Made by a program: the position numbers and the translations under genes. The notes under the pieces are model-generated. The model saw only the letters and a program-made list of their open reading frames with translations. It was not told the DNA's origin and ran no database searches. Of a stretch of 64,000 bases of DNA, positions 31,214-39,858 are shown piece by piece (position 1 is the stretch's first letter; the number at the start of each line of letters is the position of its first letter). The DNA is from Xanthomonas euvesicatoria pv. euvesicatoria. Its GTDB lineage: Bacteria; Pseudomonadota; Gammaproteobacteria; Xanthomonadales; Xanthomonadaceae. The stretch is from NCBI RefSeq assembly GCF_020880415.1, contig NZ_JAJIUJ010000103.1:145799-209798 (forward strand), in the 5' to 3' direction.

Positions 31214-31731
31214 TGCGTTTTTGCATTGCCGGCGCCCTGCTGCTGTTGAGCGCGCCCGGCGCCTGGGCGCAGACCGCGCCGGTGCGCCCGGACCTTGCCG
31301 CCTTGATCGAATGCCGCCAGCGCATCGGCGATTTCAGCGCGTTGGCGCCGGTACTGGCCGACCCGCTCAAGGCGGTGGCGCTGGGCTGGACGCCGCTGGA
31401 CCAGTCCAACCTGTTCATGACCGAGTACACGCTCAACACGCCCATTCGCGTGTTCGGCCACAGTACCAATCACATCGCGTTTTCCGGCGCCAGCATCATG
31501 GCGATCCTGGACCTGCCCGACCCGCGCCCGCTCGCCAAGCAGCTGGATCTGGAACTGGGCGTGGATAACGCCGAGAAGGTCATGTACGGGCGCGAGCTGG
31601 TCAGCGAAGACACAACCAATCCCAAGACCGGCGAGGCGATGATCGAATCGGTCGTGCTGAGCGTGACCAACGTCAAATCGCACCCGGGCAAGACCGTGGT
31701 CGGCTGCGGCTACAGCCTGGATCTGCCCTGA
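31213..31731 (+). CDS. Hypothetical periplasmic protein
   Basis: 172 aa from ATG 31213, with AGGAGAA upstream inside ybeY. The signal peptide (about residues 1-19, 'PGAWAQT') is clear. The mature part shows 'VALGWTPLDQSNLFMTEYTL' and 'IRVFGHSTNHIAFSGASIMA'. Two mature Cys (about 34 and 166) might pair. The family was not recognised; overlap with ybeY indicates one operon. Confidence 0.7.
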   Translation: MRFCIAGALLLLSAPGAWAQTAPVRPDLAALIECRQRIGDFSALAPVLADPLKAVALGWTPLDQSNLFMTEYTLNTPIRVFGHSTNHIAFSGASIMAILDLPDPRPLAKQLDLELGVDNAEKVMYGRELVSEDTTNPKTGEAMIESVVLSVTNVKSHPGKTVVGCGYSLDLP

Positions 31732-31826
31732 GACCGGCCAGGTAACGGCGCATCCACAGCGCCTTGCCGGCTTCCTGCTAGACTGATGGCTAACGCCTGG
31801 TTTGCCGGGTGCCCTTCCCCGTCACG

Positions 31827-32705
31827 ATGTCCGAAGACGACAGTAGCCAATCCCCAGAAACACCGGAAAAACGCCGTAGCTGGCTCGAGCGCCTCAGCGC
31901 TGCCTTCTCCGGCGAACCCCACACCCGCGACGAACTCGTCGCCTTGCTGCGGACCGCCGAACAGGACGGTCTCATCGCCGCAGACACCTTGCGCATGATG
32001 GAAGGCGCGATCTCCGTGTCCGAGCTCACCGTGGGCGATGTGATGATCTCGCGCTCGCAGATGGTCTCGCTGCCGGTGGAGGCGCGTTTCATCGACCTGA
32101 TGAAGCAGGTGGTCGAATCGGGCCATTCGCGCTTCCCGGTCCACGGCGAGAACAAGGACGAAGTGCTCGGCATCCTGCTGGCCAAGGACCTGTTGCGCGG
32201 CGTGGTGGCCGACAACGGCCCGGGCAACGTGCGCGAACTGCTGCGCCCGGCAGTGCTGATCCCTGAGTCGAAGAAGCTCAACGTCCTGCTCAAGGAATTT
32301 CGCCTCTCGCGCAACCACATGGCGATCGTGGTGGACGAATACGGCGGTGTTGCCGGGCTGGTCACCATCGAGGACGTGCTGGAGCAGATCGTCGGCGAGA
32401 TCGACGACGAGCACGACGATGCCGAAGAAGAGAATTCGCTCATTGCGATCCAGGCCGATGGGCGCTATGTGGTCGATGCGCTGACGCCGATCGAAGACTT
32501 CAACGAACGCTTTGGCGCCGAGTTCCCCGACGACGAGTACGACACCGTGGGTGGGCTGGTCACCGATGCGATCGGGCACCTGCCCGAAACCGGCGAAGAG
32601 TTGACGCTGGGGCGCTTTGCATTCCGCGTGGCCAAGGCCGATGCGCGGCGCGTGCATGCCTTCCACGTCACCATTCTGCCGCCCGATCCGCAGGACGACG
32701 CTTGA
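31827..32705 (+). CDS. corC: CorC/HlyC family CBS-domain protein
   Basis: 292 aa from ATG 31827 (a GTG 18 bp earlier is possible). An N-terminal charged segment is followed by two CBS domains (about residues 70-195; 'VGDVMISRSQMVSLPVEARF', 'HMAIVVDEYGGVAGLVTIED') and a C-terminal CorC_HlyC domain. It is associated with magnesium and cobalt homeostasis. corA, encoding the Mg/Co channel, lies one gene downstream, which supports a metal role. Confidence 0.94.
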   Translation: MSEDDSSQSPETPEKRRSWLERLSAAFSGEPHTRDELVALLRTAEQDGLIAADTLRMMEGAISVSELTVGDVMISRSQMVSLPVEARFIDLMKQVVESGHSRFPVHGENKDEVLGILLAKDLLRGVVADNGPGNVRELLRPAVLIPESKKLNVLLKEFRLSRNHMAIVVDEYGGVAGLVTIEDVLEQIVGEIDDEHDDAEEENSLIAIQADGRYVVDALTPIEDFNERFGAEFPDDEYDTVGGLVTDAIGHLPETGEELTLGRFAFRVAKADARRVHAFHVTILPPDPQDDA

Positions 32706-32719
32706 ACCTGTCGCATGGC

Positions 32720-33973
32720 ATGACCGCTGCAGCGCAGGCGCGCTGCAGTGCCCGGCGTTGGGCTGCGTGCTGGCTGCTGGCGTTGCTGTCGCTGTTGGTG
32801 ACACCGGCGTCCTTCGCGCAGGCGCCCGCCCCGGAAGCCGACCCTGCGTCCCAGTCGGCGCCGCGGATCGGCGTGGTGACCATGCAACCGGGCGAAGTGT
32901 TTTTCGAACGTTTCGGCCACGATGCCATCGTGGTGGTCGATCCGCGCACGCAGCAGGCCACCTCGTACAACTTCGGCTTCTTCGACCCGAGCGAGCCGGA
33001 CTTCGTACCGCGTTTTGCGCGCGGCGAAATGATGTATTACCTGGTCGCGCTGCCGCTGGAAGAAGACCTGTCGCAATATCGCGATGCCGGCCGCGGTGTC
33101 AGCATCCAGTGGCTGGATCTGCCGCCAGATCAGGCGCTTGCGCTGGCCGAGGGCTTAGCGGTGCGTAGCCAACCGGAAAACGCGCGCTACCACTACGATT
33201 ACTTCATGGCCAACTGCGCCACCATGGTGCGCGACACGTTGGACCGTGCGATGGGCGGCGCGCTCAAGTCGCAGCTGGCCGGTCGTTCGCGCGGCAACAC
33301 CTTCCGCAGCGAAGCGGTACGCCTGGCCTCCCCTGCCCCGTGGATGTGGCTGGGCTTCGACCTGGGCCTGGGACCGTACGCCGATCGCCCCTTGTCGCGC
33401 TGGGAAGAAGCCTTCGTGCCGATGCGGCTGGCCGACAGCCTGACCCAGGTGCACAACAGCGCCGGTCGCCCGTTGGTGCAATCCACGCAGGTATTGCTGC
33501 CGCATCGCATCGCGCCCGAGCCCGCCGAACAGCGGCGACACTGGTGGCCGTGGTTGCTGACCGGGCTCATCGTGGCCGCAGGCGTGCTGGCCTTGGGCCG
33601 CAGGCAGCGCCTGCTGGCTGGACTGGCGTTACCGTTCTGGCTGGTGTGCGCCATCGGCGGCGGCCTGCTGGTGTATCTGTGGGGATTCACTGCCCATCAA
33701 TCGGCATGGGCCAACCGCAACCTGCTGCTGGTCAACCCGCTGTGCGTGCTGCTGTGGTTCGGTGGCATACGGCTGCAGCTGGGCCATCGGCCGGGCCGCT
33801 GGTTCAACGTGCTGTCCTGGGTGGTGGCGGCGTGCGCGCTGGCCGCGTTGGTGATCCATTGGCTGTCCTTCCAGGCGCAGGACAACCTGCAATGGGTGAT
33901 GCTGCTGTTGCCGATCCACACCGCACTTGCCATTGCCCTGCGACCGCGTGACCTGCCCGCACGTACGCGCTGA
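32720..33973 (+). CDS. Lnb-like DUF4105 membrane protein
   Basis: 417 aa from ATG 32720; a TTG at 32702 overlapping the corC stop is an alternative. A signal peptide is followed by the DUF4105/Lnb periplasmic domain (about residues 45-280). The candidate catalytic His is in 'FFERFGHDAIVVVD' and the candidate Cys in 'DYFMANCATMVRDTLD'. Four membrane helices form the C-terminus (about 280-410). Lnb enzymes of low-GC Gram-positives move an acyl chain within lipoproteins. In enterobacteria this position after corC is held by lnt, so a lipoprotein-related role is plausible but unproved. Confidence 0.82.
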   Translation: MTAAAQARCSARRWAACWLLALLSLLVTPASFAQAPAPEADPASQSAPRIGVVTMQPGEVFFERFGHDAIVVVDPRTQQATSYNFGFFDPSEPDFVPRFARGEMMYYLVALPLEEDLSQYRDAGRGVSIQWLDLPPDQALALAEGLAVRSQPENARYHYDYFMANCATMVRDTLDRAMGGALKSQLAGRSRGNTFRSEAVRLASPAPWMWLGFDLGLGPYADRPLSRWEEAFVPMRLADSLTQVHNSAGRPLVQSTQVLLPHRIAPEPAEQRRHWWPWLLTGLIVAAGVLALGRRQRLLAGLALPFWLVCAIGGGLLVYLWGFTAHQSAWANRNLLLVNPLCVLLWFGGIRLQLGHRPGRWFNVLSWVVAACALAALVIHWLSFQAQDNLQWVMLLLPIHTALAIALRPRDLPARTR

Positions 33974-33988
33974 TTGAAGGATGCGCTC

Positions 33989-34990
33989 ATGAACAGCAAC
34001 GGCCATCATCCCGATAATCCGTCCTGCGTCATCACCTGCGCTTATTACGACGGCGACGGCAAGCGCCACGACATCAGCCTGGAGCACATCAGCGACGTGC
34101 TGCAGCGGCCGGATGGCTTCGTCTGGGTGGGGCTGTACGAGCCGCAGGAATCGGTGCTGCGCAAGTTGCAGGACGAATTCGGCCTGCACGATCTGGCGAT
34201 CGAAGACGCGCTCAAGGCGCATCAGCGCCCCAAGGCCGAGAGTTACGGCAACTCGCTGTTCGTGGTGGTCAACACCGCGCAGCTGGTCAACGAGCGCATC
34301 CGCTATGGCGAGACGCACGCGTTCCTGGGAAGGCGCTTCCTGTTGACGGTACGGCATGGCGCGTCACTGTCGTACGCGCCGGTGCGGCATCGGGTCGAAC
34401 GCGAGCCGGCGATGCTGCACATGGGCGCGTCGTTCTGCCTGTACGGCGTGCTCGATTTCGTGGTCGACAATTACCTACCGATCATGGACGAGTTCCGCGA
34501 CACGCTGGAACGTCTGGAAAAAGACATCTTCGCCGACGACTACAAGCGCGAGACGGTGGTGCGCCTGTATGAGCTCAAGCGCGAACTCAACAAGATGCGG
34601 CTGGTGGTGGCGCCGTTGCAGGACGTGCTCTCGCACCTCAAGCGCAATCCCGGCTCCCTGATCCACGAAGAAGTCGGCATTTACCTGCGCGACGTGCTCG
34701 ATCACGCGGTGCGCATCAACGATGCCATCGACACCTTGCGTGAAATGCTGGGCACGGCGCTCAGCGTCAACCTGTCGATGGTGACGCTCGCTCAGGGCGA
34801 AACCGTCAAGCGCCTCGGTGCCTGGGCCGCCCTGTTGGCCGCCCCTACCCTGATTACCAGCTGGTACGGCATGAACTTCGCCCACATGCCCGAACTCGAC
34901 GCCCGCTACGCCTACCCATTGCTGGTCGCCGGCGTCGTGGGCTCGTGCCTGGTGCTGTATCGCCTGTTCAAGCGCGCCAAGTGGCTATAG
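33989..34990 (+). CDS. corA: CorA magnesium/cobalt transport protein
   Basis: 333 aa from ATG 33989 with GAAGG upstream. A large cytoplasmic N-terminal domain and long stalk helix (about 160-260) are followed by two C-terminal membrane helices with the 'YGMN' selectivity motif between them. CorA pentamers import Mg2+ and Co2+. A hairpin (34990-35006, GGGCCGC/GCGGCCC) directly follows the stop codon. Confidence 0.96.
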   Translation: MNSNGHHPDNPSCVITCAYYDGDGKRHDISLEHISDVLQRPDGFVWVGLYEPQESVLRKLQDEFGLHDLAIEDALKAHQRPKAESYGNSLFVVVNTAQLVNERIRYGETHAFLGRRFLLTVRHGASLSYAPVRHRVEREPAMLHMGASFCLYGVLDFVVDNYLPIMDEFRDTLERLEKDIFADDYKRETVVRLYELKRELNKMRLVVAPLQDVLSHLKRNPGSLIHEEVGIYLRDVLDHAVRINDAIDTLREMLGTALSVNLSMVTLAQGETVKRLGAWAALLAAPTLITSWYGMNFAHMPELDARYAYPLLVAGVVGSCLVLYRLFKRAKWL

Positions 34991-35006
34991 GGCCGCTGCG
35001 CGGCCC

Positions 35007-35144
35007 GGGATTCGGGATTGGGCATTCGGGATTGGTTTGAGCAGTTGGCAGGTTGTTGATTTTCAACCTAGGCCAGGGTGCTCATAAGTCGCGAGCGCCT
35101 GCTCTTGCGAATCTCCAATCCCGAATCCCGAATCCCGATTCCCC
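35007..35144. repeat. Inverted pair of GGGATTCGGGATTGG-type intergenic repeats
   Basis: Three GGGATT(C/G)GG units at 35007-35035 face their complement, three CCCGA units at 35115-35144, across about 80 bp. They fill the gap between the convergent corA and aldehyde dehydrogenase genes. Long hairpins could form and end transcription from both sides. This is a dispersed repeat type I associate with Xanthomonas. Confidence 0.75.
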
Positions 35145-35148
35145 GCCA

Positions 35149-36513
35149 TCAAGCCACATAGATCGTCTTGACGTTCATGAACTCATGGATGCCGTGCTCG
35201 GCCAGTTCGCGGCCGAAGCCGGAGCGCTTGATGCCGCCGAAGGGCAAGCGCACATCGCTCTTGACCACTGAGTTGACGAACGCCGCGCCGCACTGCAGCT
35301 GCTGCGCCACGCGCTCGCCGCGCTTGGGGTCGGCCGTCCACACGCTGCCACCCAGCCCGAAGCTGGTGTCATTGGCCACGCGCACCGCTTCGGCCTCGTC
35401 GGCCACCCGGATGATCGAAGCGACCGGGCCGAAGAATTCTTCGTCGTATGCCGGCATGCCGGGGGCGACGTTGTCGAGGATGGTGGCCGGATAACCGGCA
35501 TGCGAGCCGGCGACCGGTTCGCCGCCCAGCAAGACCTTGGCGCCCTTCGCCACGCTGGCCTGCACCTGCTTGTGCAATTCCTCGCGCAAGTCGGCACGGG
35601 CCATTGGCGCCAGCGTGGTGCTGTCCTGCTGCGGGTCGCCCACGATGCGCTTGGCTGCCGCTGCCACGAAGCGCTCGATGAACCGGTCGGCGATCGCATC
35701 CACCACGATGAATCGCTTGGCGGCGATGCAGGTCTGCCCACTATTGTCGAAACGTGACTGCACGGCCGATGGCACGGTGTGCTCCAGATCGGCGTCTTCC
35801 AGCACCACGAAGGCATCGCTGCCGCCGAGCTCCATCACGCACTTCTTGAGCTGGTCGCCCGCATTGGCGGCCAGCGAGCGACCGGCGCGTTCGCTGCCGG
35901 TCAGCGTTACCGCAGCAATGCGGGCATCACGCAGGACATCGGCAGCCTGGTCGTTATCGATATGCAGGACATCGAACACGCCCGGCGGAATGCCGGCGGC
36001 GTCCAGCACCTCTTTCATGGCGTCAGCGCAGCGCGGCACGTTGCTGGCGTGCTTGAGCAGCGACACGTTGCCGGCCATCAGGCTTGGTGCCAGGAACCGG
36101 AACGCCTGCCACAGCGGGAAATTCCACGGCATCACTGCGAACACGCAGCCCAGCGGTTCGTAGCGCACATAGCTGGATTGCGCTTCGGTGGGAATGTCGC
36201 GCGGCGCCAGATAGTCGGCGGCGTGCTCGGCGTAGTACGCGCAGGCCTGCGCGCACTTGTCGACTTCGGCCAGGGCCTCGGCGCGCAGCTTGCCCATCTC
36301 GGCGGTCATGATGCGTTGCAGGTCCTCGCGGCGCTTGGTCAGCTCCTCGCCAATGCGGCGCAGCAAGGCGCCACGCTCGGCCAGCGGCAACGCGGCCCAG
36401 GCCGGAAATGCCTTGGCGGAAGCGGCCAGACGCGCTTCGATGGCAGCGGCGTCCAGGGTCTGCTGGGTGTGCTCGACCTGGCCGTTGGCGGGGTTGACGG
36501 TGTCGTAGGACAT
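35149..36513 (-). CDS. gabD: NAD(P)-dependent succinate-semialdehyde dehydrogenase
   Basis: 454 aa from ATG 36513, which has AGGAG upstream; two earlier in-frame ATGs lack one. The ALDH signatures are 'VMPWNFPLWQ', the catalytic Glu in 'VMELGGSDAFVV' and the catalytic Cys in 'FDNSGQTCIAAKR'. It matches the short SSADH/YneI-like class. In the polyamine setting it would oxidise the aldehyde from GABA or putrescine breakdown to succinate. It lies last in the minus-strand polyamine series, 212 bp after potI. Confidence 0.9.
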   Translation of the reverse strand: MSYDTVNPANGQVEHTQQTLDAAAIEARLAASAKAFPAWAALPLAERGALLRRIGEELTKRREDLQRIMTAEMGKLRAEALAEVDKCAQACAYYAEHAADYLAPRDIPTEAQSSYVRYEPLGCVFAVMPWNFPLWQAFRFLAPSLMAGNVSLLKHASNVPRCADAMKEVLDAAGIPPGVFDVLHIDNDQAADVLRDARIAAVTLTGSERAGRSLAANAGDQLKKCVMELGGSDAFVVLEDADLEHTVPSAVQSRFDNSGQTCIAAKRFIVVDAIADRFIERFVAAAAKRIVGDPQQDSTTLAPMARADLREELHKQVQASVAKGAKVLLGGEPVAGSHAGYPATILDNVAPGMPAYDEEFFGPVASIIRVADEAEAVRVANDTSFGLGGSVWTADPKRGERVAQQLQCGAAFVNSVVKSDVRLPFGGIKRSGFGRELAEHGIHEFMNVKTIYVA

Positions 36514-36704
36514 GACGGTCTCCTGTTGCGAGGCGGTCATGCTAGACGCCGGCAAGTTCGGGGCGCGTCACAATCGCCTGAAACTGCTGCAACACTGTGT
36601 TCGCAAGCACCACGGCCGCCAGCCACACTGGGTGCATGCAGCCGCATCGGTTTTCGAAGCAGTGCTGCCGAAGGCTTACCTGCCTCGCACGCCTCTGCAC
36701 CTCG

Positions 36705-36714
36705 CCCCCCCCCC
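36705..36714. repeat. C10 homopolymer between potI and gabD
   Basis: Ten consecutive C (G on the coding strand) lie 12 bp downstream of the potI stop and about 190 bp upstream of gabD. Such a tract is prone to slipped-strand length change. The rest of the 36514-36725 gap shows no gene. Confidence 0.7.
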
Positions 36715-36725
36715 TGCTGAAGCGC

Positions 36726-37574
36726 TCAACCTTCGCGTTGCAACGCCAGCTGCGCATCGCGCATGCGGCGCTTTTCGCTGCGCGCCAGCAGCCACCAGCC
36801 AATCACCGCGGCAATCGACACCGCCAGCACCATCACCGTGGCCAGCGCATTGATCTTGGGGCTGATGCCCAGCCGCACCGACGAAAACACCTTGATCGGC
36901 AAGGTGGTGGAACTGGGCCCGGCCAAGAAACTGGCGATCACCACATCGTCCAGCGACAGCGTAAAGGCCAGCAGCCAGCCCGATGCCAGGGCCGGCGCGA
37001 TGATCGGCAAGGTGATCTGGAAAAACACGTTCAGCGGCGTGGCACCGAGATCCATCGCGGCTTCTTCCAGCGAGCGGTCCAGTTCCTGCAGCCGCGAAGA
37101 AATCACCACGGTCACGAACGAGACGGTGAAGGTGACATGCGCCACCCAGATCGCCACTGCGCCGCGCGGCGCGATGCCGAGCACGCCCCCCATCGACACC
37201 AGCAACAGCAGGATCGACAGACCGATGATGACTTCGGGCATCACCAACGGCGCGGTGATCAATGCGCCGAACAGGGTTTTGCCGGGAAACCGCCGCAGGC
37301 GCACCATCGCCATGGCGGCCATCGTGCCCAGCACCGTCGATGCGCAGGCCGTCCAGAACGCCACCTCCAGGCTGACCCAGGCTGCGTCGAGCAATTGCCG
37401 GTCGCGCACCAATTCGCCGTACCACTTGGTCGAAAACCCGCCCCACACCGTTGCCAGGCGCGAGGCGTTGAACGAATACACCATCAACAACAGGATCGGC
37501 AGGTACAGGAAGCCGAAACCCAGCGCGAGCACGCTGCCGCCGAGCAGGCGCCCACCGCGCGAAGCGCGCATCAT
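36726..37574 (-). CDS. potI: Putrescine/spermidine ABC transporter permease PotI
   Basis: 282 aa with six predicted membrane helices and the EAA coupling loop 'LEEAAMDLGATPLNVFFQIT', which contacts the ATPase. It resembles PotI/PotC permeases of polyamine importers. Its ATG overlaps the potH stop (ATGA), so translation is coupled. It pairs with PotH in the membrane, PotG as ATPase and PotF as binding protein. Confidence 0.94.
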   Translation of the reverse strand: MMRASRGGRLLGGSVLALGFGFLYLPILLLMVYSFNASRLATVWGGFSTKWYGELVRDRQLLDAAWVSLEVAFWTACASTVLGTMAAMAMVRLRRFPGKTLFGALITAPLVMPEVIIGLSILLLLVSMGGVLGIAPRGAVAIWVAHVTFTVSFVTVVISSRLQELDRSLEEAAMDLGATPLNVFFQITLPIIAPALASGWLLAFTLSLDDVVIASFLAGPSSTTLPIKVFSSVRLGISPKINALATVMVLAVSIAAVIGWWLLARSEKRRMRDAQLALQREG

Positions 37575-38614
37575 GTCAGCCGCCCTTCCAGCTCACGCTG
37601 CTGGTAGCGGTGGAAGATCACGATCGGCAGCAACAGCAGCAACAGCATCACCGTGGCCACGGCCGCTGCCACCGGCCAGTCGCGGTTATTGAAGAACTCG
37701 CCCCACAGCACGCGCCCGATCATCAGGGTGTTCGGCCCGCCGAGCATTTCCGGGATGACGAACTCGCCCACCGCCGGAATCATCACCAGCATGCAGCCGG
37801 CCACGATGCCGTTGCGCGATAGGGGCAAGGTGATGCGCGCGAACGCCTGCCATGGCCGCGCGCCCAGGTCGTAGGCCGCTTCGAGCAGGCGCTGATCGTG
37901 CTTGACCAGGTTGGCGTACAGCGGCAACACCATGAACGGCAGATAGCAGTACACGATGCCGATATAGGCGGCGATCGGCGTGTACAACAACTGCAACGGC
38001 TGCTTGATCACACCCAGCGCCAACAGCACCTGATTGAGCACGCCATTGCCATCGAGAATGCCGATCCACGCGTATACGCGGATCAAAAACGAGGTCCACG
38101 ACGGCAGCACCACCAGCATCATCGCCACGTTGCGTGTGGCCAGCGGCAGGCGCGCGATCACATACGCCATCGGATAACCGATCAACAACGCAAGCGCCGT
38201 GGAAATGGCCGCGATCTTGATCGAACTCAGGTACGCAGCCACGTACTGGCTGTCGCGCAGCAAGGCCAGATAGTTGCCCAGATGCAGTTTGAGGCTCACC
38301 GCACCGTCGGCAGCAACCGCCAATAGCGGCGTATACGGCGGCATCGCGGTGGCGCGCTCGGCGAAGGAAATCTTCAGCACGATCAAAAACGGAATCGCGA
38401 AGAACACCAGCAGCCATAGATACGGTGCGGCGATCACGCCCCAGCGCGCGCCCGGCAAGCCACGGCTAAGAGTGGCTAGCAGAACGTAGCGAGCAGCCGC
38501 CAGGGGGGCGCGGACGGCGCGCAGGAACCGCAGTGTACGAGTGGTACATGAGGATTCCGAGCACCGGCCGCGCCCCCCTGGCGGCTGCGCAGTAGTTTTG
38601 CTGGCCGCTCTCAT
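37571..38614 (-). CDS. potH: Putrescine ABC transporter permease PotH with repeat-derived N-terminus
   Basis: 347 aa from ATG 38614, whose ATGA overlaps the potG stop. Six membrane helices and the EAA loop ('LLEAAYDLGARPWQAFARIT') are present from about residue 60 on. Residues 2-50 ('RAASKTTAQPPGGRGRCSES' and onward) are encoded entirely by the 147-bp MITE-like repeat (38466-38612). E. coli PotH is about 317 aa, so the extension explains the excess. The core permease looks intact; the effect of the Arg/Ser-rich extension on insertion is unknown. Translation might instead begin inside or after the repeat. Confidence 0.9.
   Translation of the reverse strand: MRAASKTTAQPPGGRGRCSESSCTTRTLRFLRAVRAPLAAARYVLLATLSRGLPGARWGVIAAPYLWLLVFFAIPFLIVLKISFAERATAMPPYTPLLAVAADGAVSLKLHLGNYLALLRDSQYVAAYLSSIKIAAISTALALLIGYPMAYVIARLPLATRNVAMMLVVLPSWTSFLIRVYAWIGILDGNGVLNQVLLALGVIKQPLQLLYTPIAAYIGIVYCYLPFMVLPLYANLVKHDQRLLEAAYDLGARPWQAFARITLPLSRNGIVAGCMLVMIPAVGEFVIPEMLGGPNTLMIGRVLWGEFFNNRDWPVAAAVATVMLLLLLLPIVIFHRYQQRELEGRLT
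38466..38612 (+). repeat. MITE-like repeat, copy B (147 bp), inside potH coding region
   Basis: This copy is the reverse complement of copy A (18255-18401), with about 85% identity by eye over its whole length. Imperfect terminal inverted repeats are visible (GGCTAGCAGAACGTAGCGAGCAGCCGCC at the left, only its first 20 bases being diagnostic). It inserts immediately after the potH ATG and remains in frame. Confidence 0.85.
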
Positions 38615-39745
38615 GCGGTGAGCACCACGCCGTCGTCTTCGCCCCACCCGACCCACACGGTGTCGCCCCAGGTCAGCGCTTCGCTGGCCCAGCGCTGGCG
38701 ATTGGCGAAATTGGCCATCAGCTTGACCCCGCTGGGCAGGCGCACGTGGTAGACCGAGTGGCTGCCGAAATAGGCGATGTCTTCGATCACGCCCTGGGCC
38801 TTGTTGCAGGCCTGGGCCGGCTCGTCCTTGCCGATGGCGAGCTTTTCCGGGCGCAGCGCGAACGCCACTGCCTGCCCTTCGAAGCCGGTGATGCCGTGGC
38901 CGATGCGGATGCAGGCATCGAACGCCGGCGTTTTCAAGGTGACGTACTCGGGCGCGTCGTCGGCGATGAGCGCATCGATCAGATTGACCGAGCCGATGAA
39001 CTCGGCCGCAAACCGGTTGGCCGGCTGCTCGTAGATTTCATCGGGCGTGCCCACCTGCTGGATCCAGCCCTGGTCCATCAGCGCGATCCGGGTGGCCATG
39101 GTCATGGCCTCTTCCTGATCGTGGGTGACCATGACGCAGGTCACGCCGGAGGTTTCGATGATGTTGACCAGTTCCAGCTGCATCTGCGAGCGCAGTTTTT
39201 TATCCAGCGCACCCATCGGTTCGTCCAGCAACAGCAGCTTGGGGCGCTTGGCCAGCGAGCGCGCCAGGGCCACGCGTTGCTGCTGCCCGCCGGAGAGCTG
39301 GTGCGGCTTGCGCTTGGCCAGCGCGCCAAGCTGCACCAGTTCGAGCATCTCGCCGACGCGGCTGGCGATCGCAGCCTTGGGCAAGCCTTCCTGCTTCAAC
39401 CCGAAGGCGATGTTCTGCTCCACACTCATATGCGGAAACAGCGCGTACGACTGGAACATCATGTTGATCGGGCGCTCGTACGGCGGCAGTGCGTCGATCG
39501 GTTGACCATCCAGGACAATGCGCCCCCTTGGTCGGCCGCTCGAACCCGGCAAGGCAGCGCAGCAGCGTGGATTTGCCGCTACCGGAACCACCGAGCAACG
39601 CGAAGATCTCGCCCTTGCGAATCTGCAGGCTGACGTCGTCGACCGCAACGAAGCCGTCGAACTCCTTGCGGACCGCGTCGATGCTCAGGTAGCCGCCGTC
39701 GCCAGCGGTGAGGTGGGGCTGCGGGGTGGCCTCGGGGGATGCCAT
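38611..39745 (-). pseudogene. potG: Putrescine ABC transporter ATPase PotG, frameshifted
   Basis: Start ATG 39745. The first frame encodes the Walker A 'GGSGSGKST' (residues 52-60) up to 'FERPTKG'. The next frame continues with '[20 protein letters not shown]', the Q-loop, signature '[16 protein letters not shown]', Walker B '[12 protein letters not shown]' and the TOBE domain to TGA 38611. The switch is explained by one extra base in the C5 run 39523-39527. Removing one base gives a 377-aa protein, the E. coli PotG length. As sequenced, the ATPase would be truncated at the P-loop. A sequencing error in the homopolymer cannot be excluded. Confidence 0.9.
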
Positions 39746-39858
39746 TGAACCTCTCGATTGCGCATTGCATGCGCCACAACGGCCAATGCCGACCATGATG
39801 GCAAAACCCGGACGCGGCCGCGCATGGGCTGCCGCGTCACAGATTGCCCTGGCTGCTC

